This document shows, one piece after another, positions 1 to 9,708 of a DNA stretch of 64,000 nucleotides. The position numbers were made by a program, and so were the translations under genes. The stretch's first letter is position 1. The number at the start of each line of letters is the position of its first letter. Origin of the DNA: Catenovulum agarivorans DS-2 (GTDB lineage Bacteria; Pseudomonadota; Gammaproteobacteria; Enterobacterales; Alteromonadaceae); assembly GCF_000568405.1 (NCBI RefSeq), contig NZ_ARZY01000019.1, positions 25,418 through 89,417 on the forward strand. Reading direction: 5' to 3'. The notes under the pieces are model-generated. The model was not told where the DNA came from, made no database searches, and saw only the letters and a program-made list of their open reading frames with translations.

Positions 1-516
1 TCATTGTTTCTTCTGCAACTGCTCGGGCAATGTCCAAGGGCTTTGGTTGTGCCAAGCCGTAGGTTTGCCTTCCATTGCGAGTTTATCGACAAACTGTAGG
101 TCTTGTGCGGTTGGCGAAAATCGAGCATCTAATACTTTAACTGCAACATCGCTTTGGCTAATTTCAAATTCAATTGGTACTAGCCATAAGTTCCAGCGGT
201 TTTTACCGCCCGCTTGTTTTACATATTCGTGGTCAAACGCTGTTACCCACCATTTGCCATATGGATCTTGAACTAAATTGCCGTGGCCAGCATTTTTAAC
301 CATCATTCGTCGTTTACCGTACGGGCCTTTTTTAATAAATGGATCACGTACCAATTCATCTAGTGCATTAAACGCTTGGTTATGTGCTTTTAATAAGCTG
401 AGTTTATCCGTGTTATCAGCCCACACCTTGCCGCTAACCAGCAATAAAAAGCCTACACAAAGCACACGTAAAAGCGCACTTGTCTTCAATCCTTTATAGT
501 GATTATTGTTTAGCAT
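1..516 (-). pseudogene. GH43-like glycosidase with large internal in-frame deletion
   Basis: The 171-aa open frame has a signal peptide (about residues 1-33), then the N-terminal and C-terminal parts of a GH43-like five-bladed propeller enzyme. Its nearest relative is the intact 375-aa protein at 41583-42710. Residues 1-65 match its first 58 residues, and residues 66-171 match its last 106. About 211 residues (most of the propeller and presumably the active site) are missing between a KKGP and a YGKRR motif. The reading frame is kept, so a product could be made, but catalysis is unlikely. The start overlaps the end of the upstream sulfatase by 14 bp, which suggests co-transcription. The ORF is complete within the window (stop at base 1). 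Confidence 0.75.
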
Positions 517-1960
517 TGATTAGCCCTTGCAGTTTTTTAACTACCTGAGGAAATTTGTCTGCTAGGTTATGTTGCTCTACTGGGTCTTTAGACAAATCAA
601 ATAATAAGTCACTATCGTTTGTAGGCACTCGACCAGACCGGCCAACATTATTCATGCCTTTTCTAATATATTTCCAGTTTTGATAACGCACACCTGCAAT
701 TTTATTTTTGTAGCTTAAAAACACCGCTGATTCACTGCTAAATGAGCTCGTTACATCAGTCGATTGAAAGAGCGGCACTAGGCTTGTGCCATCTAGTTTA
801 TATGTAGATGCATCAACGCCTGCTAGTTGTAACACTGTTGGGACTAAATCAACTGTTGAGCTGATATGCGAACTCACCTGGTTTGCTTTAATTCGACTGG
901 GCAAACTGATAATACCCGGTACACGCACACCGCCTTCGTAATTGGTAAATTTGCCATGACTGTAGGGTTTGGCTGAACCCGCGTGTGAACGATAACCTAG
1001 CCAAGGTCCATTGTCTGAGCTAAACACAATTAAGGTATTGTCTGATTGATTGGTCGCTTTTAGGTGGTTAATTAATTGGCCAAAGTAATAATCAATTTCT
1101 TCTACCGTGTCACCATACAAACCACCTTTGCTTTTGCCTTTAAAATTTTCGCTGGCAAATAAAGGTACATGTGGCATGGCTGGGGTTAAATATACAAAAA
1201 ATGGCTCGCTTGAGTTACTAATAAACTCAATGGCTTTTTCAAAATAACGTTTAGTCAACGAGCTTTGCTCAGCTGGATATTCAATAATTTTTTCACCTTC
1301 AAATAAAGGCACTAACTCTTTGATCCCCTTGTTTTTAATTATCTGTCTTTTTTTGCCGGCTTGTTTAACCATTTGTTGGTCTCTTTGTGCTTTCGCTAAG
1401 TCATATCCGTTATTAAATTTTACTTGCTCTGCAAACTCGTGTTTGTAGCCTATATACATATCGTTGCTAAAAGGTATGCCATAGTAATAATCAAATCCTT
1501 GAGCTGTTGGTAAAGTGGTTTTTAAATCACCCAAATGCCATTTGCCAATGGCGGCTGTTTTATAGCCCGCTGGTTTTAGCATTTCAGCCAAAGTAACTTG
1601 CTCTGGTTTCATGCCCATAGCATCTGGGAAATAAACACCTGTCACGCCATTATTTTTTGGCAATTTGCCTGTTAACAAAGCTGCTCGAGACGCACTACAA
1701 ACCGACGAAGCAACATAAAAATCCGTCATACGTATGCCAGACTGGGCAAAATTATCCAAATTAGGCGTTTTGATAGTTTGTGAGCCATAGCTGGATAAGT
1801 CGGCATAACCTTGGTCATCGGTAAACACCACAATCACATTTGGTTTTTTCTGCTCATATTTTTTTGCATGGGATTGGTTTGCATGCATTGTGCTTCCACA
1901 GCCAGTTATAAGAATACACACGCAAGCAAGTAAGAATATTTTTTTAGGTATATAGCTCAT
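503..1960 (-). CDS. S1-family sulfatase, lipoprotein
   Basis: The 485-aa protein has a type II signal peptide (lipobox LITGC, Cys21), so it is probably membrane-anchored on the periplasmic or outer side. The alkaline-phosphatase-like sulfatase fold is shown by the metal-binding TDDQGYADLSSYG stretch near residue 48, the formylglycine motif CSASR (Cys88), the GKWHLG motif near residue 140 and a late SSDNGPW motif. It ends with the usual LFDLSKDPVEQHNL tail. This family hydrolyses sulfate esters on carbohydrates after Cys is converted to formylglycine. The exact sulfate position cannot be read from sequence. It is upstream of, and overlaps, the deleted GH43-like gene. Confidence 0.93.
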   Translation of the reverse strand: MSYIPKKIFLLACVCILITGCGSTMHANQSHAKKYEQKKPNVIVVFTDDQGYADLSSYGSQTIKTPNLDNFAQSGIRMTDFYVASSVCSASRAALLTGKLPKNNGVTGVYFPDAMGMKPEQVTLAEMLKPAGYKTAAIGKWHLGDLKTTLPTAQGFDYYYGIPFSNDMYIGYKHEFAEQVKFNNGYDLAKAQRDQQMVKQAGKKRQIIKNKGIKELVPLFEGEKIIEYPAEQSSLTKRYFEKAIEFISNSSEPFFVYLTPAMPHVPLFASENFKGKSKGGLYGDTVEEIDYYFGQLINHLKATNQSDNTLIVFSSDNGPWLGYRSHAGSAKPYSHGKFTNYEGGVRVPGIISLPSRIKANQVSSHISSTVDLVPTVLQLAGVDASTYKLDGTSLVPLFQSTDVTSSFSSESAVFLSYKNKIAGVRYQNWKYIRKGMNNVGRSGRVPTNDSDLLFDLSKDPVEQHNLADKFPQVVKKLQGLINAKQ

Positions 1961-2380
1961 AATTTAGGTCGTTAGTTACGATTCAGTTGTGGTTATTCTT
2001 CCACAACTTTAAATCTACCTGACTATCTAGACTTCCCAATAACTCGACATTTTGTATTGTTTTCGTCTATTTAACTAATCGAAAAAACGGTGTAATTAAG
2101 TGACTTCTGTGGAGTTTAACAGAAAGAAATGCTAACAAGAGTATAACGTGACTATCGGTCATATTTGATTTTGTGTCCCATATTAAGCCAGTCGATTTAT
2201 TCTAGAGTTTGCCAGAAGGCTATGTAATGTGTTGGTTTTAAATGAAAATTAAAGATTTTCAATTACTAAAGACAAATTGGCAAAGAATAAAGATTGATAG
2301 TCACTCCATTCATAGCGCTGTTCATTAAAAATTAACCCACTAATAACATTACAAACAAACCAAAGAAAAAGGGTTTATAC
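1961..2380. promoter_or_regulatory. Divergent promoter region between sulfatase and GH27 operon
   Basis: This 420-bp AT-rich non-coding stretch lies between the minus-strand sulfatase and the plus-strand GH27 gene, so it should carry both promoters. I see a perfect 8-bp inverted repeat close to the sulfatase start (listed separately) and an AAGGG ribosome-binding site just before the GH27 start. No credible ORF was found. Confidence 0.6.
1985..2008. promoter_or_regulatory. Inverted repeat upstream of sulfatase
   Basis: AGTTGTGG and CCACAACT form a perfect 8-bp inverted repeat around an 8-base loop, 25-48 bp upstream of the sulfatase start codon. It could be an operator or a leader hairpin. 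The sequence alone does not decide. Confidence 0.4.
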
Positions 2381-3952
2381 ATGCAAAAACTAAAAAGCAT
2401 TTTCGCGACAACAGCTGTGGTTACAGCTTTGTTGGCGAGTGGATGTTCTTTAACTGACAACCAAACTCAGAAATCAGCTAAAAAACAATCGAACGAGAGC
2501 TTATTACTTGAGGTTGCGGAAAAACCCCCGTTGGGCTGGAATAGTTTTGATGCTTGGGGGAGCCGTATCAATGAAAAAGATTTTCGCGAAACCGTCGATT
2601 TTATGGCTGAACATCTAAAACCGCATGGTTGGGAATACGCTGTTATTGACTATATTTGGTGGAACCCAGCACCAGGTGCGCACAATACTAAAGAAAATTA
2701 TCAGCGTCGCCCAGGCCATCCAAACGTTTTGCTTAACCCAGATGGTTCATTAAAAAATCCAGCCGAAGCACCAATGGATGAGTATGGCCGGTTACAACCA
2801 GCTGTTGAGCGTTTTCCATCATCTGCTAATGGTCAGGGTTTTAAACCGCTGGCTGACTATGTCCATAGCAAAGGTTTAAAATTTGGTATTCACATTATGC
2901 GTGGTATGCATCGTCATGCATGGTACTTAAATACGCCAGTAATGGGCACAGATAAAACCGCGCGCGACATTGCTAAATTTAATGATCATGCGGGTTGGTT
3001 AAATAATATGTTTGGTATTGAATACCGTGCAGAAGGTGCGCAAGAATTTTATAACTCAATTTTCAAACAATATGCAGAATGGGGCGTCGACTATATTAAA
3101 GCTGACGACATGATGGGCCAATGCGGTGCTCCGTTCCATAGTTATTATGCTGGCGAAATTGAAATGATGCGAAAAGCCATTGATAACTCAGGACGCCCAA
3201 TGGTGTTGAGTCTATCATGTGGTGAAGCACCAATTGCTCATGCAAACCATTTAGAAAACAATGCCAACATGTGGCGTGTGTCAGCTGATTTCTGGGACAA
3301 ATGGAAAGACTTAAAACGTAGTTTCCAATTATTAGACAAATGGTCGCCATTTATTGGTGAAGGTACTTGGCCAGATGCGGATATGATCCCGTTTGGTCGT
3401 TTATCTCTAGATGATCGACCGCATGGCAAAGAGCGCATGTCGCAATTCACCACTGACGAAAAATATACTCTCATGACCTTATTTAGTATGGCGCGCTCAC
3501 CACTAATGATAGGTGCAGAGTTAAATACCACGCCATTTGAAGAAATTAAAACCTTCTTTATGAATGATGAAGTTTTATACGTTAATCAAAACAGTACGAA
3601 CAATCGCCAAATCATTCGTTATGACGAAGAAACTGCGAAAAAAGGCGCTAAAACAAATGACTTTTACGCAGCATGGTACGCAGAAGACCCTGCCAATGGT
3701 GATGTATTTATCGCACTATTTAATTTAGGCGACGAAGTTAAGTCTGTAGAAATTAACTTCGACATGGAAGATATGCGTGGAACCTACAAAGTTCGTGACT
3801 TATGGGCTAAAAAAGACATAGGCACAGCCAAAGTTAAGTTTGCACAAACACTACCGCCTCATGGTGCTGGTTTGTATCGCTTCACTAAAGTGCCTGGTTC
3901 GTCTGAAGCTTGGGTAATCCCTACTGAAGAAAAAGCGCACGATAACCAATAA
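2381..3952 (+). CDS. GH27 alpha-galactosidase, lipoprotein
   Basis: The 523-aa protein has a lipobox (LASGC, Cys22), so it is secreted and lipid-anchored. The GH27 barrel begins with PPLGWNSFDAWG near residue 50. The KAD motif places the likely catalytic nucleophile at Asp242, and the RVSADFWD motif places the acid/base at about Asp303. WPDADMIPFG and MARSPLMIGAEL are typical GH27 signatures, and a C-terminal beta-sandwich follows from about residue 415. GH27 enzymes remove terminal alpha-galactose (some act on alpha-GalNAc or arabinopyranose). It is first in a plus-strand cluster with DUF1593, GH49 and kelch genes. A second, cytoplasmic GH27 is at 27000. Confidence 0.93.
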   Translation: MQKLKSIFATTAVVTALLASGCSLTDNQTQKSAKKQSNESLLLEVAEKPPLGWNSFDAWGSRINEKDFRETVDFMAEHLKPHGWEYAVIDYIWWNPAPGAHNTKENYQRRPGHPNVLLNPDGSLKNPAEAPMDEYGRLQPAVERFPSSANGQGFKPLADYVHSKGLKFGIHIMRGMHRHAWYLNTPVMGTDKTARDIAKFNDHAGWLNNMFGIEYRAEGAQEFYNSIFKQYAEWGVDYIKADDMMGQCGAPFHSYYAGEIEMMRKAIDNSGRPMVLSLSCGEAPIAHANHLENNANMWRVSADFWDKWKDLKRSFQLLDKWSPFIGEGTWPDADMIPFGRLSLDDRPHGKERMSQFTTDEKYTLMTLFSMARSPLMIGAELNTTPFEEIKTFFMNDEVLYVNQNSTNNRQIIRYDEETAKKGAKTNDFYAAWYAEDPANGDVFIALFNLGDEVKSVEINFDMEDMRGTYKVRDLWAKKDIGTAKVKFAQTLPPHGAGLYRFTKVPGSSEAWVIPTEEKAHDNQ

Positions 3953-3960
3953 CCAAGAAT

Positions 3961-3988
3961 AGTTAGCCACAAAATATTGTGGCTAACT
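3961..3988 (+). terminator. Strong hairpin after GH27 gene
   Basis: A perfect 12-bp inverted repeat (AGTTAGCCACAA with its complement) encloses a 4-base loop, 9 bp after the GH27 stop. There is no U-tract, so it may be an mRNA-stabilising or attenuating hairpin inside the operon rather than a true terminator. Confidence 0.5.
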
Positions 3989-4028
3989 CACTCTAGCTTG
4001 TTGACGTAAATGTTAATTAGGTACCGCC

Positions 4029-5279
4029 ATGAAACACACTTTTGTCTTATTAATTTTCACTTTATTTATCTCTATCACTAACACGGCGCTTGCGACAGAA
4101 AAACCAAATATTTGGGTGTTAACTGATTTCTCCGATCCAACCGACAGGCGTACAGGTGGGCATCCACAAAATGATCCTGACGATCAAGTGTCAATGGCAA
4201 GTTTATTACTCATGGCTGACCACTTTAACATTGCGGGTATTTCAATCGGTTCAACCGACAGAATTGGTTTGCGTAATCCTTTGCCGTTTTTTAACGACAT
4301 GTTTGTCAAAGCTTATATACACGACATCAACAATATAAACGGCCGACACAGCTACCAAAAAAAGCTGCCTGTTTTTTGGTCTAGTTTAACTAGCAATGGC
4401 AAACCAATTCAATTTGATGCCAAAGATGACTACAAAAATATTCAGCAACTGACCACCATTAAAATGCTTGCTGACTATGCCAGTGAAAACTCAGTGTATG
4501 TGCTAAGTTGGGGCCCTATGACAGAAGCCGCTATCTTAGTTAAACATCTAATTACTACAGACAACCGACGCGCATTACAGAATCTACATATTATTTCACA
4601 TTGGACCATGTCATTTATTGCTCAAGGCACGCCTAATGCACCATATAAAGTGGCGAATTGCACAGACGATCTGGACGCTTGCCACTATTTACATCAGCAA
4701 GCTGCTGCTCGTCACGATATTAAATTTACTGAATTAGGCTCAATCGGCCAAAGCGGTTTAGTTAATGGATCAATTAAAAACTTGCTACCAGAGAATTTAG
4801 AAAACAGTCAGCTAGCACAAATTTTTAATCGCGCAAAATTCTACTACGGTAAACCTGACCAAAGTGATGCGGCAACCATGTGGGTTTTAATTGATGAGTT
4901 CAATATTGGTTTAAATGACTTTCAACACAATGGAACATTAACTCAAGACAAAGAAAGCTATTACCAAAAACTGTTTTTACAAGAATCACCAAAGATGATG
5001 GACAAATTAATAGCTGCTAGTAAACGCCTAGCGGGTGAACAAATGGACACCAGTAAAATATCATCTGCGTTTACTTATGTTTACAAAAAACGTCAACACT
5101 ACGAACTTTACGCGCCTTACGAGAACATGTACTACATAGTCAAAGATGAAAATGGCCAAATTGTGTTGGAAGGTTCAAGCAAACGAGGCAACCAAACACT
5201 AGAATTAGCGATAAAAGCAGAAAAGTCTTACAGCGTGACTGTACATTATAAAAATTGGCATAACCATTACTGGTTATAA
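4029..5279 (+). CDS. DUF1593 nucleoside-hydrolase-like secreted protein
   Basis: The 416-aa protein has a cleavable signal peptide (about residues 1-22, ending TALA). The mature part starts with IWVLTDFSDPTD and an acidic cluster DPDDQVSMASLLL. This matches the DUF1593 family, whose N-terminal domain has the inosine-uridine nucleoside hydrolase fold with Asp-rich calcium-binding loops. Residues from about 330 form a C-terminal beta-rich domain. Family members occur often in polysaccharide loci, where glycosidase-type activity is suspected; the substrate is unknown. An AGG ribosome-binding site precedes the ATG. It lies between GH27 and GH49 in one operon. Confidence 0.82.
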   Translation: MKHTFVLLIFTLFISITNTALATEKPNIWVLTDFSDPTDRRTGGHPQNDPDDQVSMASLLLMADHFNIAGISIGSTDRIGLRNPLPFFNDMFVKAYIHDINNINGRHSYQKKLPVFWSSLTSNGKPIQFDAKDDYKNIQQLTTIKMLADYASENSVYVLSWGPMTEAAILVKHLITTDNRRALQNLHIISHWTMSFIAQGTPNAPYKVANCTDDLDACHYLHQQAAARHDIKFTELGSIGQSGLVNGSIKNLLPENLENSQLAQIFNRAKFYYGKPDQSDAATMWVLIDEFNIGLNDFQHNGTLTQDKESYYQKLFLQESPKMMDKLIAASKRLAGEQMDTSKISSAFTYVYKKRQHYELYAPYENMYYIVKDENGQIVLEGSSKRGNQTLELAIKAEKSYSVTVHYKNWHNHYWL

Positions 5280-5293
5280 ACAAAGGTAAGTAA

Positions 5294-7066
5294 ATGAGCA
5301 TTCAAACATTGTTGAGCAAATTATTATTCGTAGCGCTATTGCTGACAGGTTGTAAAACCAATATAACCACAAATGCGGATAGCAGCAACACACAACAACC
5401 TTCTGCTCTGCAGGTTGAACATGTAGTTACCTATGCCTATCAAGATTTACCAGATGGGGTGCATTCAAGCAAGTTCAGTATTGATGTTGAAGGCCAATCT
5501 GTTGTTTTGTTGCAAACAACCCCACCGCCTGCAGAAATGGCAATTAACATTAAACCTGGTAGCCAAGACGGTGCAAAAAGTTATCGCCAAACCCAACGCA
5601 GCTTTAGTTGGGGACAATTTTCGTTCGACCCAACAAAAGGCCCAGTTAATGTACAAGTCAGTAAACTGGATGAAAATTCAGGTGATGTCCGGGACATTAT
5701 CATCCGGCCAAAACAACTTTCAGGTATAGCATACAAAGTAGTAAATAAAGACCTAGCCAACAGAACAGTGCAATTACAAATCTTGCAATCTAATCGAAAA
5801 CTTTCGGTTGAATTTGTTGATGATAGATACGCTGTTGAAAAAGACTTACCCTTAGATGCCCTACTCATTTTTGCTGACCAAGCAGAATATATGGATTATT
5901 CCGCACCACCTGCTAAAGAAGCGAGCGATACCTATGTGGTAAAAGCCAATGAGGGGTTCGACCCACAAAAAGCCGAACAAGCAACTGCCGTATATTTTGA
6001 AGCTGGCACACACAACTTAGGTTTATGGTGGGTACCTACAAAAGTTAAACATGTGTATTTAGCGGGGGGCGCTTATGTTATCGGCTCAATTAACAGTGAT
6101 CATGCAGGTAAAAATGGACAAACGGGCTATACCCTGTCTGGCCGCGGTGTTATTTCAGGTGAAAAATTTGCGTGGCGTGCAGACACCCGAACTCAAGGAC
6201 AAACTGTTTGTGTAGATAAAAATGGCTATTCAACTGGTTGCCCGAGCGATGGTGTAAAACCGGTTGATATCGACCAAAATGACTTTTTAGTTGAAGGTAT
6301 CACCCTAGTTAATATTCCATTTTACGCTTTTAGTGTTAGGCCAGAATCGAGCTTTCCACGCTCTGAAGTTAAAGGCACAGTGCGTAATGTCAAACTAATG
6401 GGCATGTGGCGCTACAATAATGACGGTTTCGACTTGCCCGCAAATATTAAATTAAGCGACTGTTTTGTCGCCGCTATGGATGATGCATTTAAGGTATACC
6501 ACAACAATTCAAGCGTAAAAGACTGTGTTGTGTGGCAAATGGACAATGGCGGTATATTTCAATTTGGTTGGTATCCTAAATCTGTCGATACAGCATTAAT
6601 TGAAAACATCCATGTTATTCACACTGAATGGACAGGTTTAAATAAAAATAGAGGATTGGCCAATTTAACTGAACGTCCAAGTACAGACACGCGCTCTGGC
6701 ACAATTAAAAACATCCACTTTAAAAACATCTATATGGAAGGACCCGTTTCACGTGTTTTTTATTTGAGAAACGAGTTTTATCCTAACCAATCTTATGCCA
6801 ATTGGACCTTTGAAAACATACATGTTGAATCTATCCCGAGTTATCAAGAACTGGTTAACATCAAACAAAAATTTGGTGGCAATGGCCAATTGTCACCAGA
6901 TTTATTGTTTAACGCAGTAGAAAGTTTGAGTAATACTGCATCAATTAAGGATATTATATTTAAAAATGTGTATATTGCAGGTGAAAAGATGACTCAAGCA
7001 AATGCGACAACAACAGGGCGATTTACCCTAACACTTCAAGAAGGTGAAACAGTCACATTTGAATAA
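5294..7066 (+). CDS. GH49-family beta-helix glycosidase, lipoprotein
   Basis: The 590-aa lipoprotein (LLTGC, Cys20) has the layout of GH49 dextranases and isopullulanases. An N-terminal beta-sandwich (about 45-200) contains SWGQFSFD and DIIIRPKQLSG. A right-handed beta-helix from about residue 230 contains VYLAGGAYVIGSI and LSGRGVISGEKF. The three catalytic-site aspartates of GH49 have counterparts: Asp377 in NNDGFD, and Asp396 and Asp397 in MDDAFK, followed by FQFGWYPK. The setting (sulfatases, galactosidases, rhamnosidases) argues against dextran as substrate. A close paralog with extra N-terminal domains is at 38068-40452. An AAGGT ribosome-binding site lies 7 bases before the ATG. Confidence 0.85.
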   Translation: MSIQTLLSKLLFVALLLTGCKTNITTNADSSNTQQPSALQVEHVVTYAYQDLPDGVHSSKFSIDVEGQSVVLLQTTPPPAEMAINIKPGSQDGAKSYRQTQRSFSWGQFSFDPTKGPVNVQVSKLDENSGDVRDIIIRPKQLSGIAYKVVNKDLANRTVQLQILQSNRKLSVEFVDDRYAVEKDLPLDALLIFADQAEYMDYSAPPAKEASDTYVVKANEGFDPQKAEQATAVYFEAGTHNLGLWWVPTKVKHVYLAGGAYVIGSINSDHAGKNGQTGYTLSGRGVISGEKFAWRADTRTQGQTVCVDKNGYSTGCPSDGVKPVDIDQNDFLVEGITLVNIPFYAFSVRPESSFPRSEVKGTVRNVKLMGMWRYNNDGFDLPANIKLSDCFVAAMDDAFKVYHNNSSVKDCVVWQMDNGGIFQFGWYPKSVDTALIENIHVIHTEWTGLNKNRGLANLTERPSTDTRSGTIKNIHFKNIYMEGPVSRVFYLRNEFYPNQSYANWTFENIHVESIPSYQELVNIKQKFGGNGQLSPDLLFNAVESLSNTASIKDIIFKNVYIAGEKMTQANATTTGRFTLTLQEGETVTFE

Positions 7067-7092
7067 AATATACATAAATATAAGGGGTAAAA

Positions 7093-8121
7093 ATGTATTT
7101 AAACAAATGTTTGCTGGGCTGCTTAATTGCAGCCTTAGTGTTTGTCACTGCATGTAGTAACAAGAATTCAGCTGATACTGATAACGCGGCCAACATTCAA
7201 GCTGCACAAACAGGCTGGCAAATGGTACAAACTAAAAATGCCCCCCACCCTAGACATGAAGCGACCTTTATTGAATTTGATGGTAAATTTTACGCTTTAG
7301 GCGGCAGACGCATCCAAGCTGTTAGTATATTTGATCCAGCCACCAATAGCTGGTCGCAAGGGGCAAAACCGCCGTTAGAAATTCATCATTTTCAAGCCGC
7401 TATTTATAACAACAAAATAGTGATTGCTGGCGCTATGACCGGCCGTTACCCAAAAGAACAAGCGGTCGAAAACATCATATTTTATGATCCAAAATTAGAT
7501 GAATGGCAACAAGGACCTGAGATACCAGCTGATAGACGCCGTGGTGGTGCGGGAGTTGTTATTAAAAACGATACTTTATATTTGTTGTCCGGCATACAAA
7601 ATGGCCATTATGATGGCTGGGTGAAATGGGCTGACAGCTATAATTTTAAAACCAAAAAATGGACAATACTGCCAGATGCACCACGAGCGCGTGACCACTT
7701 TCAAGCCGCCGAAGTAAACAACAAAATTTATCTAGCTGGCGGGCGAAAAACCTCGCAAATAACTAAACAAGTATTCTCGTTAACGGTAGCTGAAGTTGAT
7801 GTGTACGATCTAACAACCAACACCTGGTCAACCCTAGCGCAAAACTTGCCTACCCCACGCGCGGGCAATTCAACTATTAGTTTAAACGGCCATATTCTTG
7901 TATTGGGTGGCGAAACCAATCGACCAAAACCCGCCCACAATGAAGTTGAGGTGTACAACCCAACTAGCCAAACTTGGTACAACCTGCCTAATTTAAAAGA
8001 AGGTCGCCACGGTACAGGTGTTGTTTACTACAACAATGCGTTATGGACATGCTGTGGCTCAGGCGCTAGAGGCGGCAGCCCTGAGTTGTTAACAACAGAA
8101 AAGCTCGTTATAAAACATTAA
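7093..8121 (+). CDS. Kelch-repeat beta-propeller lipoprotein
   Basis: The 342-aa lipoprotein (FVTAC, Cys21) has about six kelch repeats. Markers are KFYALGGR, NKIVIAGAM, DTLYLLSGI, NKIYLAGGR and HILVLGGE, each followed by a YDP/W-type strand. Kelch propellers include galactose-oxidase-like folds, but the tyrosine/cysteine copper site of galactose oxidase is not evident, so a binding or lectin-like role is as likely as an enzyme. An AGGGG ribosome-binding site precedes the start. It is last in the GH27-DUF1593-GH49 operon. Its 3' end overlaps the convergent FAD oxidoreductase by 14 bp. Confidence 0.83.
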   Translation: MYLNKCLLGCLIAALVFVTACSNKNSADTDNAANIQAAQTGWQMVQTKNAPHPRHEATFIEFDGKFYALGGRRIQAVSIFDPATNSWSQGAKPPLEIHHFQAAIYNNKIVIAGAMTGRYPKEQAVENIIFYDPKLDEWQQGPEIPADRRRGGAGVVIKNDTLYLLSGIQNGHYDGWVKWADSYNFKTKKWTILPDAPRARDHFQAAEVNNKIYLAGGRKTSQITKQVFSLTVAEVDVYDLTTNTWSTLAQNLPTPRAGNSTISLNGHILVLGGETNRPKPAHNEVEVYNPTSQTWYNLPNLKEGRHGTGVVYYNNALWTCCGSGARGGSPELLTTEKLVIKH

Positions 8122-9556
8122 CCGCTAACTCTGCTGGGTAACCACGTGCCTTAGCATAAGCTAGGGCTAACTCTGTTACCTGTTTTTCCTGACAAGCCTG
8201 GGTAACTGGGAAGTGATGTTTATCTAGCCCCTCGCCGAGCTGATTTACATCTACCAATCCGCAATTTAATAGATCACGTAAAATTGCATCTGCTGCATTC
8301 AAAGCAGACGATGCTTTGACAATTTCTGCTCTAGCGTATCGTTTATGGCTAAAAGAAGCAGACATAGCGCGTAAGTCAGGATCTTCGCCCGGAATTTGTT
8401 GCGCGCCAAACATAGGTTTGCCATATACCTGCGCGGAAGAAAACTCTGGGATAAATTGGCTTATATGTTTAATTGCGCCTAAGGTGCGGGATTCTACCGT
8501 TGCCGGTGGCCATTGGTGATATATTTTGTCTAAAAATATTTGCGGCAGTTTAGGTTGTGCACTGCTGTTACTACTCGCAACCAAACCTTGTTCAAATAAA
8601 GTGATCTCTTTGGTCATACCATGCAGTTGAAAATAACCATTGTGGTAAGGCGTTAACTGCGCCATGCCTTGCGGGGTGCCACGTTCACCATAAAATAATA
8701 CTTCTGGCCATAGGCCCTGACTCTGTGGCCAATGTGCAACATAGGCGGCTTTAAATTCAACCATGCGCTGCCTGTTAATCTTTATTAGGTCGTCTATTTC
8801 ACCACTTTTAAAGCCGCAGGCATTAACCACATAATCAAAATCTAATTGCTCGGTTGCTTTTGTATGCTGATTTTCAATGGTTAATTGCCAACCGTCTGGC
8901 GCTACTCTTGGGGCTATGGCATTTACTTTACTGGCTAATTTGATATGGCAGCTGGCTAAATTTTGTTGAGCTAATTCGGCAATCGCCGCAATACGAAATG
9001 CCGACCAGCCATACTCTTGCACTAACACCAGCGGGAATTTTAATTTAGACATGTCAACATGTTTGGCAAAAGCAATTAGCCAGTCGCTGCGTTTTGTGAT
9101 TTTTGTTGGCAACGGGCTATTGGCTAAAGCTTGTAATTGCGATTGTGAGTACAACTCAAAGTATTCATCTGGTTCGCCGAGTACTTCGTTGCTTGCATCT
9201 TCTTTGACTAATTGGCGATACCTTTCGCGCAGTTTACATAAACGCGGTAATAAATCTAATGGTTCGGTTTTTTCTGTTTTCGGTAAAGCTACGAGGGTTG
9301 CGCGCGCATTAATCGCTAACGGGAATACTTTCGCTGTTTCAATCGCTTGCTGTAGCAAAGTTAAACATTGTTCATCAGATATTTCCCGGTAAAAATTACC
9401 ACCGGCATGCAAATGACAAAAAGGCGGGCCATTAACTAAGGTATCCCCCTGCTCAATTACTGTGGTATCTATTCCGAGTTCAGAAAAACGTAAAGCTATA
9501 GTGGCGCCAGCAACACCGCCGCCAATAACTGCAACTTTAGTCGAAGGTTGGTTCAT
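8108..9556 (-). CDS. FAD-dependent oxidoreductase (DAO-like)
   Basis: The 482-aa protein has no signal peptide. It opens with a Rossmann dinucleotide-binding motif (VAVIGGGVAGATIALRFSE) followed by the acidic end of strand 2 (VIEQ), typical of FAD-binding DAO-family oxidoreductases. FDYVVNACGFKSG near residue 240 is a second FAD-contact region. The substrate (amine, amino acid, hydroxy acid or sugar-derived compound) cannot be told. It is convergent with, and overlaps, the kelch gene. Whether it belongs to the glycan pathway or is a neighbour is unclear. Confidence 0.8.
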   Translation of the reverse strand: MNQPSTKVAVIGGGVAGATIALRFSELGIDTTVIEQGDTLVNGPPFCHLHAGGNFYREISDEQCLTLLQQAIETAKVFPLAINARATLVALPKTEKTEPLDLLPRLCKLRERYRQLVKEDASNEVLGEPDEYFELYSQSQLQALANSPLPTKITKRSDWLIAFAKHVDMSKLKFPLVLVQEYGWSAFRIAAIAELAQQNLASCHIKLASKVNAIAPRVAPDGWQLTIENQHTKATEQLDFDYVVNACGFKSGEIDDLIKINRQRMVEFKAAYVAHWPQSQGLWPEVLFYGERGTPQGMAQLTPYHNGYFQLHGMTKEITLFEQGLVASSNSSAQPKLPQIFLDKIYHQWPPATVESRTLGAIKHISQFIPEFSSAQVYGKPMFGAQQIPGEDPDLRAMSASFSHKRYARAEIVKASSALNAADAILRDLLNCGLVDVNQLGEGLDKHHFPVTQACQEKQVTELALAYAKARGYPAELAVNVL

Positions 9557-9708
9557 TCTCGTGTGCGATCAGGTCTAAATCGGTTATTGTAATGGATCTC
9601 AACCTAGTCACCAACAGTTAAAGCTTATTATCAGACTATATGTCCTGAATAAAAGCTTAAGATTGGCTGACTACCAACCAGTAAAAATGAGTATATTTTG
9701 ATTGTTGC

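Noticed and set aside
5294..7066. Calling the GH49 protein a dextranase
   Set aside because: Family and Asp pattern fit, but the surrounding sulfatases, galactosidases and rhamnosidases do not suggest an alpha-glucan substrate; left as GH49-family.
7093..8121. Calling the kelch protein a galactose oxidase
   Set aside because: The fold is similar, but I could not see the copper-site Tyr/Cys/His set, so it is left as a kelch lipoprotein.
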